Assembly (NCBI RefSeq): GCF_022206305.1
Contig: NZ_JAKOIW010000009.1
Coordinates: forward strand, 65,893 to 129,892
Direction of reading: 5' to 3'
Source of the DNA: Gordonia sp. 'Campus'
GTDB taxonomy: Bacteria; Actinomycetota; Actinomycetes; Mycobacteriales; Mycobacteriaceae
Length of the DNA stretch: 64,000 nucleotides
Part shown: piece by piece, positions 1 through 12,000 of the stretch
Layout of the letters: the number at the start of each line of letters is the position of its first letter
Position numbering within the stretch: position 1 is the first letter of the stretch
Notes under the pieces: model-generated
What the model saw: the letters and a program-made list of their open reading frames with translations, nothing else
Database searches by the model: none
Told to the model about the DNA's origin: nothing
Position numbers and translations under genes: made by a program

Positions 1-2
1 GC

Positions 3-3000
3 GAGTCCTCACGTTTCGGCACCGACCGCGCCTACTGGCGCGAGAACATGGCGGGCGTGGGCGTGGCCGCGACCCTCGCGCACCGGCCGGGCCGTCCGGC
101 TGCGGTGGCCCGACGCGTCGCAGCCCAGGTGCCCGACCGGACGATGGCCGCGCTCCGCGACGTCGCGCAGCAGCAGTCGACGATTCTGCCGAACGTGATC
201 GTCGCCGCCTTCGCCGCATACCTCGCGCGGGCCGCTGCTCAGGGTGACGAGGTCATCTTCCAATTCCCCGTGGCGGCACGCACGACCGCGGCACTGCGAT
301 CCACCCCGCTCCCGGTGGCGAACATCGTGCCCCTGCGCACGCGCGTCACCGCCGAGGCCACCGTCGCCGATGCCCTCCGTACGACGCAGACCGCCCTCAT
401 GGGGGCATTGCGGCACCAGCGTTTCCGCGGCGAGGACATCTGGGCCGATGTCGCCGCCGACGAGACCAGCGGCCGGACCCCGCGCACCGCAGCGCAGGAA
501 CGATCCGGGCCGATGCTCAACCTGATGCTCTTCGACCGCGAATTCCCCTGTGGCGAAGCGACAGCCACGTTCCACATCCTCACGGTCGGGCCGGCCGACG
601 ACCTGACCATCAACATCTACCCGGTCCCCGGCGAGGATCACCAGGCGTCACTCATGATCGGGGTCGAGGCCAATCCCCACCGCTACGACGCCGCCGAGGT
701 CGCCGAGCATCACCGTCAGTTCCTGTCGATGCTCGACACCTTCACCGCCGCATTGCTGGATTCACCGGACACCCGCGTCGACGACCTGCCCCTCCGCGTC
801 GACGCACCGGAAACCGTGTTGAATTCCGAAATCGGCTCTGCATCAACGGGTTCCGTTTCCGAAGTGCTTGCAGCGGCGGTCGCGCGTCATCGGGACCAGT
901 CGGCCGCTGCCACCGAAGGCGCGGGGACGGAGACCTACGATCAGATGCACACGCGTGCACGCGATCTGGGTGCACGCCTGCGCACACTCGGGGCCCGGCC
1001 GGGTACCGTCGTCGGCGTCGCGCTCCGATCGCGCACCGACCGCATGCTCGCCTGGTGGGCGATCGCGGAGAGCGGCGCAGCCACGATCCTGACCGACCCC
1101 GATGCCCCGTCGATGAAGGCCGCACCACCCGCTGCGCGCCCTATGCTCGTCCTCGTCGACGACGGAACCCCGTCCGGTCCTCGTGCGGACGGGTTGTACA
1201 CGCTCGCCGACATCGGCTCTGTGGCACCGAGTCCCGATCGCCGTCAGTCGGCAGCCGACGACATCGCCTGTCTCGTGGCCGACCCGGGCGGATCCGGCGG
1301 CCGGGGATCGATGATCGCGGTTCCGCAGCGGGCGGTCGCGACCCTCATCGCGCAGGGAGTCTTCGCCGACGCGACCCCGGGACCCGGTCACGGGAGACTC
1401 GCCGGGATCACACCACGCGGATCGTGGGCTGAGCACCTCGAATTCGCAGCGTGTGCCGCCACCGGATTCCGGCTGGTGGACCCGTCCGCCGAGTCCGCGA
1501 CGCATGCCGTCGTCACCCCCGGACAGCTGCACGACCACGCCGTGTCGACTCTCGCCCCGAACGTGCTGGTCGTCGGATCCGATGCCGCGCCGGCCCCGAT
1601 CGTGCAGCTCGCCGTCGGCCGGGACGTCCGCGCGCCCTACTGCCCGCGGGGAGTACTCGGTCCGTACACGTCGCCGGACCGGATCGCACCTGACGCCCCG
1701 CTCGATCGCCCGCTACCCGGCGGCGGGCCGCGACCGGGAGTCGACCTCGCGATCCTCGATCATCGGATGCGCCCGCTCCCCGCCGGGGTCACCGGCGACA
1801 TCTACGTGGCCGGTTCCCTGTCGGCGCAGTGCTTTGCCGGCGAGGCCGGACGAACCGCGGCCGTGTTCGTCGCATGCCCCTGGCGTCCCGGTGAGCGGAT
1901 GGTCGCCACCGGGGATCGTGGTCATCTGGATCCGGGTGGCGGGGGACTGGTCGTCGACCACCGCGCGGGAGAGGTGTCGACCGTCGGTGGTGTTCGTGTC
2001 GATCTGGCCGTTCTCGAACGTGCTGCCGCCGAGGTGGCGGGTGTCGCCCGGGCCGTGTCGGTCATCGCGGGCGGCGAGATCCACGTCGGCATCGTGCCGG
2101 TGGGAGCAGAGCCCGGTGGGTGCACGAAATCCGCGGACCGGCAACGGATTCGCGCATCGGTCCGGCGCCGGGTCGATGCCGAGCTGCCGACGGTCCTGTG
2201 GCCGAGGAGGGTGGCGATGCTGGACTCCCTGCCGCTCGACGCGTCCGGCGGAGTCGACCGCACGGCCGCCGCGGCGCTCATCGCGGCGGCCCCCGAGTCG
2301 CGTGCCGCGCACCGGCAACCGGAGACCGCCACCGAACGGGCCGTCGCCGACGCCGTGACGGACGTCCTGGGCGTTTCACAGCCGTCCATGGACGACGAGC
2401 TCGTGCAACTGGGGGCCACGTCGCTGGGCTTCATGCAGCTGGCCACCCACCTCGGCGAGACACTGCGCGTGGTGGTCAACGTTCGCGACCTCGCCGACGT
2501 CACGACCCTCGCGGAACTCGCCGCGGTCATCGAATCCGCTGCGCCGCGCAGTGTCTCGGCGTCTGGTGTGGTCCGCTGCCGCCCCACCCGTGCGCAGCAG
2601 CAGATCTGGCTCCTCAACCGCGCCGACAAGCACGCCACCGTCTATCACCTGGCGGTGCGACTCACGCTCGGCGAGGGCATCGCGGCCGACGTGGTCCGGG
2701 CGGCGCTGATCGACGTGGCAGCCAGGCACGAGGCCCTGCGCACGGTGTACCCGGATGTGGACGGGGAACCCCTGGCACACGTCCGCGGGGTCACCGAGGC
2801 ACGGGCCGCCGCGCCGATCACCGGCGCCACACTGGATTCCGTGGGAACCGAGCTGGCCGTGTCGGCGCCCTTCGACCTCACGGTGGACGCTCCGTGGCGT
2901 GCGGTCGTCGACGCATCGGGCGAGCAGACCGAGGTCGTCCTGGTCGCCCACCACATCGCGATCGACGAGTGGTCCCTGCACATCGTGGTCGACGACTTCG

Positions 3001-6000
3001 CCACCGCGATACGCGCGCGGCGCGACGGTGACGAGCCGGTCTGGTCGACGGAAGCCGTCAGCGTCAGCGCGATGCTCGACGCCCGCAGACAGGGGGCGAG
3101 CCCGGCGGCCGAGGTCTTCTGGGCGAAGATGATGCGCGGCGCCCCCACCGGCATCTCGCTGCCGGAACCCGCCGTCCGCTCGCAGACCGGCCTCACCGCG
3201 GGGCCCGCGGTCTACCGGCACCGGCGCATCGGACGAGATGTCCGCGAACGCGCCACCGCCCGCGCCCGTGAGGCCGGCACCACCCTGAACACCCTGCTGT
3301 GCGTGGCACTGTCGTCCACCCTGGGGGAGTACGCCGACACCGACGACATCCTGCTCTCCATGCCGGTGTCCGGCCGGTTCACCACCGAGGAACTCCGCCC
3401 GGTGGGCATGTTCGTCGAGACGGTGCCGGTGCGGACCGTCGATGTCCGCCGCAGCCGTGTCACCGACGCCCTCGCGACGGTCGGGGAGGACCTCACGACG
3501 GCGATCGCGCACGCCGATGCCGGACCCACCGGTCTCGCCGACGTCATCTTCGCCTATCACGCAACCCGACCGGACCTCACGGGGTCGGCGGTGTTCGCCG
3601 CCGCGGAGCCGCTCCCGACCCATCAGGCGCGCACCGCCCTCGAGGTGACGGTGTTCGATGAGCAGGACGGTCTCACGGTCACGCTCACGATCGCCGAGCA
3701 ACGCGTCGACGTGGCCGCGGCCGACGCGGTTCTCGAGCGCTTCATCGACACCGTCGCCGCTCTGGGATCGGTTGCGCCGGATGCGATCATCGCCCGGTGC
3801 AGCCCGGTCCCCGTCCACTCATCCGCGGACCGGCACGCCCGGCGGACCGCGCCGGTGGATCCGATCGAGGCCCTGCGGGACCATGCCCGGCGACGGCCCG
3901 ACGCGATCGCGGTCATCGCCGGTGCGCACCGAGTGTCCTATCGGGAGCTCCTCGAACGTGCCGAGGGCATGGCACGCGAACTCCGGGACACCGGGGTGCG
4001 GCCCGGCGATCGGGTGGCACTGCTCACCGGGAACGGCGCCGACTCCGTGGTGGCCATCGTGGCGTCGCTCATCGCCGACGCGGTCTACGTGCCGATCGAT
4101 CCGGACAGTCCGCGGTCGCGGATCGACCTGCAACTCGCCGCCACGTCGCCGGCCGCCATCGTCGACGCCGGACCGGTCATCTCACGCGGAGCGGGCCATG
4201 GTGTCGCACAGACCATTCCCGGCGGCGCCTACGTGATCCACACCTCCGGATCCACGGGCATCCCGAAGGCGGTGCTCGTGACGCGGGAGAACCTGGCCGC
4301 GATGCTCGGGGCGGCCTTGGGCGTCGTCGGGGCGACCCCGGACGACGTGTGGAGCCGGGTTCACTCGTATGCGTTCGACTTCTCCGTATGGGAAGTGTTG
4401 GGGGCGTTGGCGTCTGGCGGCAGCGTCGTCGACATGGATCTGGCGACTGTCCGCGACCCGGAGCTGCTGGCGGTGTCGATCGAACGGCACGGGGTCACCA
4501 TCTGCTCCCAGACCCCCACCGCCTTCGCGACCCTCATCGATCCCACGCTGCGAGCGACCGGGCCGGCATCCCCGCTGCGGTCGTTACGGACGGTCGTGTT
4601 CGGGGGAGAGGCGCTGTCGCCCCGCACGTTACGCGCGTGGGCCGCGGACCACCCGGACACCCGCCTGGTCAACATGTACGGGATCACCGAGACAACGGTT
4701 CATCTCACCGCCGTCGACGTCGACGTCGACGACGAGCGCAGCCACATCGGCGGCCCGCTGGACGGGTGCGACGCGGTGGTGCTGGACCGGCAGTTGCGGC
4801 CGGTCCCGACCGGCGCCATCGGCGAGTTGTACGTGGTCGCCGACCAGGTCGCGCTGGGATACCACAATGCCCTCGGGCTCACGGCCACCCGATTCGTGGC
4901 GGACCCGGGCGGGTCGGGGCGGCGGATGTACCGCACGGGCGACCGCGTCCGCGAGATCGCCCCCGGCCGCCTGATCTATCTGGGGCGCAACGACGACCAG
5001 GTTCAGATCCGCGGGTATCGCATCGAACTCGGTGAGATCGGAGCAGTGCTCCGCGGTGTCCCCGGTGTCGGCGATGCCCGGGTGCTGGTCGAGCCCGGGG
5101 CGCACCCGGGTGACGAACGGCTGCTCGCGTTCGTCACCGAGGACGGGCTCGCCGACTTCGACGTCCTCGACGCCCTGAGTGAGGACGCGATCCTCGCAGC
5201 ATGCGCCGAACGCCTACCCGCGCACATGATTCCGTCGCGCCTGGCCATCGTCGACGGCTGGCCGAGGACCTCCACCGGCAAACTCGACCGGGGTCGGCTC
5301 GTCGGCATGTTGGCCGCACCGCCCGCGTCGTCGACGAGGACTCTCACCGCGACCGAGCAGGCGGTGGCGGCGGCCATGGCGTCGGTCACCGGATCGGACC
5401 CCGCGGCTCCGGGCGCGGACACCGACTTCTTCGCCGCGGGCGGCACCTCGCTGTCGGCGGCGCGGCTCGTGGCGACGCTCGCCGGGATGGGGCACCGCAT
5501 CACGGTCGCCGATGTCTTCGAGCAGCCGACGGTCGAAGGTCTCGCGGCGAGGGTGCGCCCCGCCGTCGATCCCTCGGGCGCAACCGTCCCGACCCTCGCG
5601 TCGACGCCGGACGACACCCAGATCCCCGTCGAGCTCCCGCTGACACCGGAGCAGATGGATCTGTGGCTCCGGTGGCGGACTCAACCGGAGTTCACCGGGT
5701 ACCTGATGCCGTTCGCGATGCCGGTCGACGCGCCGGTCCACGACATCCGCCGCGCGCTGCGCGAGATCGTCACCCGCCACGACGCCCTCCGCACCGGTTT
5801 CCCGATGCGCGGTGCCCAACCGGTGCAGCACCGCTGGGACGTCGACGCCGTCGGCGCCCACCTCGATGCCGAACTGGCCGTCGAGGTGTATGTGTCGACC
5901 CCCGATGCCCTCCCGGTCGAACTCGACGCCCTCCTCGTCCCGATCGACCTCACCGCGGATCTGCCGTGGCGCGTTCGGCTCTGCCGGGTCGGCACGCAGA

Positions 6001-9000
6001 CCTGGCTTCTCGTCGTCGCCCATCACATCGCGGTCGACGGCGAGACCTTCCCGATCCTGGCCTCGGAGTTCGACCAGGCGCTCGGTGGCGCGCTGCCACC
6101 GCCCGGCGACGTCGACTACCGGCGCTATTCGATGTGGCGGCAGGCGACGCTCGCGGCCACGCGCACCGATCTCGTCGCACACTGGACCGCAGCCTTCGCG
6201 CGCCCCGTCGAACGCCTGCGTCTGCCGGAGGTGAATCTGCAGGCGGCCACCGGCCCCGGTTCGACCGGAACCGATTCCGCCGGTGCCGATACCGCCCTCA
6301 CCGTGCACCGGGCACATCGCTCGCTCGACGGCGCGACGACCCAGACCCTCGACGCCCTGGCACCGGCGCTGCGCAGCACTGCGTTCATCGTCGTGCACAC
6401 CGCTCTCGCCGCGGTGCTGGCCCGTCAGGCCGACTCCGATGTCGTCACCATCGGCACCGCGCTGTCGGGTCGGATCGATCCCCGGCTCCTCGCCGTGCCC
6501 GGACTGTTCGCCCGTGCGGTCCCGCTGCACACACCGGTCGATCTCGACCTCCCGTTCGCCGACCTGGTCGCCTCCGTCACCGCGGTCGACCTGGGGGCGT
6601 TCGAGCACGCCGACCTGCCTCTGACCGAGATCACCGACATCGCCGACCCTGGCCGCGTGGGCGCGGGCGCGCCGCTGTTCGAGGTGTCCTTCGGCGCCGT
6701 TCCCGACGAGGTCGTCGCGGCCGCACTCGCGGAGGGCGACCCCTCGTCTGGGATGTCCTCGTCTGGGATGTCCTCGTCTGGGATGTCCTCGTCTGGGATG
6801 TCCTCGTCTGGGGTGCCGCTGGCGTTCGGGGTGCCCCTGTTCGGAATCGACGTGTCGATGTATCGCCGGAACGGCCGGCTGCACCTGACGATGGCCTGCA
6901 CCGACGAGGTGGCGGGTGCCGCGCGACTCGACGCGCTGTGCGATCTGGTCGTCGAGACCCTCGGCCGCGGCGTCGCGGAGCCGACCCGGCCGACGGTCGA
7001 GGTGCTCGCGCCCGGCGGGCCGGACGGTGTCGAGCTCTTTCGCGACAACGATGGCGGTCCCGTCGACGGTCATCGCGTCGAGACGCTCGACGTCCTGCTG
7101 ACCGCGGGTCTCGGTCGGCGCCCGGACGTGCCGGCGATCATCGACCGTCGGTATGAGATCCCGGGGCACGGGCCGGTTGTCGACAACGCCGGATTCGACC
7201 GGCTCTCGACGGTCGCGGCGCGTGCGCTGATCGAGCTGGGGATCGGTCCGGGAGACGTGGTCGTGGCCCTGCTGCCGCGTTCGGTGTTCGGCGTCATCGC
7301 CACGACGGCGGCCGCACGCGCCGGGGCGGCGTTCGTCAACCTCGATCCCGCCGACCCGGCGGAACGGCGCCGGATGATCATCGGCCGGTGCCGGCCCCGT
7401 GCGGTGTTCACCCTGGCCGGGGTGGCCGAGGCGGGGACGGACCCGGGTGTCCCGGTCCTGGCTCTCGACCGGCTGCTCGGCGCTCCCGACGAATCCGTCG
7501 CAGCCGCTGCGGTGTTCGATCCCGCCGAACGAGTGCGTCCGGTGTCGCCCGACGACGTCGCCTACATCACCTTCACCTCTGGTACGACGGGTGTGCCGAA
7601 GGGGGTCGAGGTCACCCATCGTGGCCTGGCGGGCTGGGCGCGCGACACCGCCGAACGCCTCCGGCTCGAACCGTCGGATCGGGTGATGCACACCTATGCA
7701 ACGGGTTTCGACGCCCACCTGATGGGGGTGGTCCCGCCGCTGCTGGCCGGGGCGACGATCGTCCTGTGCCCGCCCGAGGTCATCGCCGCCGACGAACTCG
7801 CCGCGGAGGTCGACGACGAGCGGGTGACCGTGTTGCTGACCACCCCGTCGGTGCTGGCCACGATGAATCCCGACGAGCTGGGCCGCGTCCGGCACGTCGC
7901 GGTCGGCGGCGAGCCGCTGGGCGCCGGCCTGGTACGCGAATGGACCCGGCTGCACACCCTGAGCAACGAGTACGGCCCGACCGAGGCGACCGTCGCGGCG
8001 GGCAGTGCCCGGTATGCACAGGGCGGCGCCGCGTTCGATGGCACCGTCCACATCGGACATCCGCTGGCGGGCGTCGTCGTGCACGTGCTCGACCGTGCGC
8101 TGCGCCCTGTTCCCGACCACACCGTCGGAGAGCTGTACCTCGCCGGGAACTGCCTCGCGCGTGGATATCTCGACGATCCCGCGACCACCGCCCGCGCCTT
8201 CGTCGCCGATCGCGCCGGCCGTCGGATGTACCGGACCGGCGACCTGGTCCACCGGCGCGGCGACGGCACCTTCGTCATCCACGGCCGTACCGACGACCAG
8301 GTGAAGATCCGCGGCGTTCGCCTCGAGCCCGCGGAGGTCGACGCCGCGCTCTCCGGCCTGCCCGGCGTCGCCACCTCGGTGACGGCTGCGCGGACCACTC
8401 CCGCGGGCGAGAAGATCCTCGTGTCGTGGGTGGTTCCCGAATCCGGTCGCCTCGACCACGACCGGGCGACCGGCCGGCGCGGGGTTCTCGCGGAACTGCC
8501 CGCTCAGCTGGCACACCTGTTGCCGCGCAGCATGATCCCGACCGCCATCGTGCCGGTCTCGGCGCTCCCGACGGGACGTAACGGCAAGATCGACGTCGCC
8601 GCGCTACCCGACCCCGAGTTCGCCGGAACGACAACCGGTTCGGGTGCCGAGGTGGGACGACCGCTGTCGGGGGCCACCGAGGAGCTCGTGGCCGCCGTGT
8701 GGGCCGAGGTCCTCGAGCGGCCGGTCGAGTCGATGAGCGCCGACTCCGACTTCTTCGCCGAGGGGGGTACGTCGCTGTCGGCGACACAGGTGACGTCCCG
8801 ATTGTCGTCGGCCACCGGGTCCGACATCGGGGTGCGCACCTTGTTCGAGGCCCGGACGGTGGCGCGGGTCGCGCAGCGCGTCGACGAGATGCTCGCGGAC
8901 GCCGCTCCGCGGGAACAGGATTCGTCACCGGTCCCGACGAGGCTCCCGGTGCCCGAACACCTCCCGCTCGCATACCCGCAGCGCCGGATGTGGATTCATC

Positions 9001-12000
9001 ACCACTTCGATCCGCAGTCGACCGCCTACCACGTACCCGTGGTGCTGCGCATCACCGGCCGGGTCGACCTCGCGCGCCTGCGCAAGGCCGTCGACGAGGT
9101 CGTCGCCGCCCACGCGGTACTCCGCACCGTCTACCCGGACTCGCCGGCCGGTCCGGTCCAGCGCCGCATCGAACACCGCAGCCCCGTGCTGCGACACCGG
9201 GTCGTCGACGCCGCGGACGGGCCCGACGGACTCCGGCGGCAGGTTCTCGACCACCTTCGGCGGCCGTTCGATCTGGAGAACGAGACCGGTTTCCGCGCAA
9301 CGGTCTTCGAGCTCGACTCGGCCGAGGAGCCGGACACGCACCTCGCGGCGGTGCTGCATCACATCGCGATCGACGGCTGGTCCATCCGGGTGCTGCTGGC
9401 CGACCTCATCCGCGCCTATGACGGCGAGCGACTGTCGGTACCCGCCGACGAGGCGTTCACCTATGCCGACTTCACGCAGTGGCAGATCGCGCGCCTGGGT
9501 GACCCGTCCGACCCCGGCAGCAGGCATGCGCGCGAGTTGCGGTTCTGGACCTCGACCCTGGCCGGTGCACCCGACCCAGTCCGGCTCCCGGGTCGCCGGG
9601 ACGTCGACCCGACCGGTGAGACGGGCCGGATCTCGGCCTCGCTGGACGGGACCGGGCCGCTGCACCAGGCCGCGAAGACGCTGTCGGCAACGGTGTTCCA
9701 GGTGGCTCACGCCGCCCTCGCCACCGTCGTCGGACAGTGGACGGGGCAGTGGGACACCGTGATCGGCGTGCCGGTGCACGGTCGCCACGCGCCCGAGTGG
9801 GAATCCGTGGTCGGCATGTTCGTCAACACCGTCGCCCTGCGGACCCGGCTGCGTCCCGACGCGCCGATCCGCGAGGTCATCGAGCAGGCGCGCGATGTGG
9901 CGCTCGCCGCCCAACCCCACAGCGACGTCCCCTACGAGGACGTCGCCCGCACGGTCCGCCCCGGCGCCCGCGAGGGCGGGGATCCGCTGATCTCGGTGCT
10001 CCTGGTGAACCAGGACGTCGTGCCACAGTCCTCGGGTGAGGTCACGCTCTCGGGACCCGTGGCGACGCTCGTGCCGGAGGTGACGGCGACCGTCGACGCG
10101 AAGTTCGACGTCGAGGTGGTGCTCGCCGAACACGACGACGAACTGCACATCACCGTGGTGCACTCGGGCCACATCCCCGGCGACGTCGCACAGGCTCTGC
10201 TCGACGACTTCCGCGCCATGTTGACGGCGGTGGGTGAGGACACCGAACGTCCCTTCCCCGCATTGTCGGGCCACGGCACCCCGGCGGAGACCTCCGGCCG
10301 GTCGACGCCGTCGACCGAGCCGCAGGCGGACCCGGCGGACTGGGCCTCGCTCGTCCCCGCGATCACGGCGATCATGACCGAAGTCCTCGAATCACCGGAC
10401 CCCCCTCCCGCACACCCTGCCGTTGCGCCCGACGACGACTTCTTCGTCCTGGGTGGGACCTCGCTGTCGGCCACCCGCGTCACCTCCGCGCTCGGACGGC
10501 GTCTGGGCCGTCGTATCCCGACCCGACTGCTGTTCGAGAATCCGACTCCCGCCGCACTGGCGCGGGCGGTGCACGATCTCGAACCGGAGGCCGACGACAC
10601 CACCCCAGCCGACACCACCCCAGCCGGAGCCGTCGCGGCCGAGCCCGGCGATACCGGGCCGGTCGGCGAGGGCGAACCCCTGGCACCCACGCAGCGTCGG
10701 ATGTGGGTCGGCGCGCAGATGCTCGGCGAGGTGCCGATCTACGCGGTCCCCGTCGCGGTGCCGGTGCCCGCAGGGGTCGACGAATCCGAGATCGACACCG
10801 CGATAGAGGTTCTCGTCGCGCGGCACTCGGCTCTGCGCACGCGCTACCTCGCCACACCGGCGGGGCCCCGGCAAGTCGTCGTCGACGGCTGGAGCCCGCG
10901 GGTGCGGCGCGTGAGCGGAACGGATCTGGCCCAGCCGGGTGGCCTCTCCGCGTTGTCGGTGCCCTTCGACCTGACCGGCGATCCGCCGGTCCGGGTCTGG
11001 GTCGTGGTCGACGGTTCCGGTGCCGGTGACGCGGCACCGGTGGCCGTGGTCCTCGTCGCCCATCACATCGCCATGGACGGGGAATCCGCGACGATCGTCG
11101 ACCATGAGCTGCGATCACTGCTCGCCGGCAACGAACTCGACTCCGCGCCCACCGGTTTCGAGGTGGTCGCCCGTCGGATGGTCGCCGAGGAGGAGCGGTC
11201 ACGTCCGCAGCTGCTCGACCACTGGCGGCGCTCGCTCGACGGGTACAGCGGCGAGCTCGACCTCGCGCAACGCCGGCCCGCGGCTCGGGACCTCCGCACC
11301 GCGATGACCGAGTATCCGGTACGCGGGGACGCGGCACAGGCGGTGTCGGCGGCCGCCCGCCGCGCGCAGGCCAGCGAATTCCACGTCCTGCACGCCGCCA
11401 CGGTCCTGGCACTCGCGGCCCAGTCCGGGGCCGACGACATCGCGCTCGCCACCCCGGCATCGATGCGCCGCGACACCGATACCGCGCGCACGGTGGGCAT
11501 GCTGATCTCGACCGTCGTCCTGCGGACCAGGATCGTCGCCGGCACCACCGTCGGCGAGTTCATCGCGCGCGTACGGGACGACGACCTCGCCGCGCTCGAT
11601 CACGCCGCGATCGCCTTCGACGACGTGGTCGCACTCATCGACCCGCCGCGGATGCCTGGTCGTCATCCGCTCGTGCAGGTCGCGTTCTCGGTCGCCCAGA
11701 CGCCGGTGCCGGACAGCCCGGTGGCGCCCGACCCGATGACGCAGGGGCCGGACGTCGCCCGGGTCGACATCGTCGACCCGGTTGACGCGGTCGACACGGT
11801 CGACTGGATGACGCCGCGGAGCGAGTTCGATCTGCACGTCGTCGCGGTGCCGGACGAGGACGGTTGGCGCCTGCAGCTCCACCATGCCCGGGAGCTGTTC
11901 GACGACAGCGTGATCCGCGGCCTCGGCGAGCGGCTGCTCGCCGCGGTCGAGGCGGTGACCGGTGATCCAGGGCGGCGCGTGGCGGCGGTCGAACCCCTCA

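Noticed and set aside
5214-8516. Very long minus-strand open frame of about 1100 codons opposite the NRPS, and a similar one at 11199-13727
   Set aside because: Composition is Arg/Gly/His-rich with no domain, a normal by-product of GC-rich codon bias on the strand opposite a real gene.
8950-10260. C4 as an epimerisation domain
   Set aside because: It has HHIAIDGWS and the VGMFVNT motif of condensation domains and lacks epimerase signatures.
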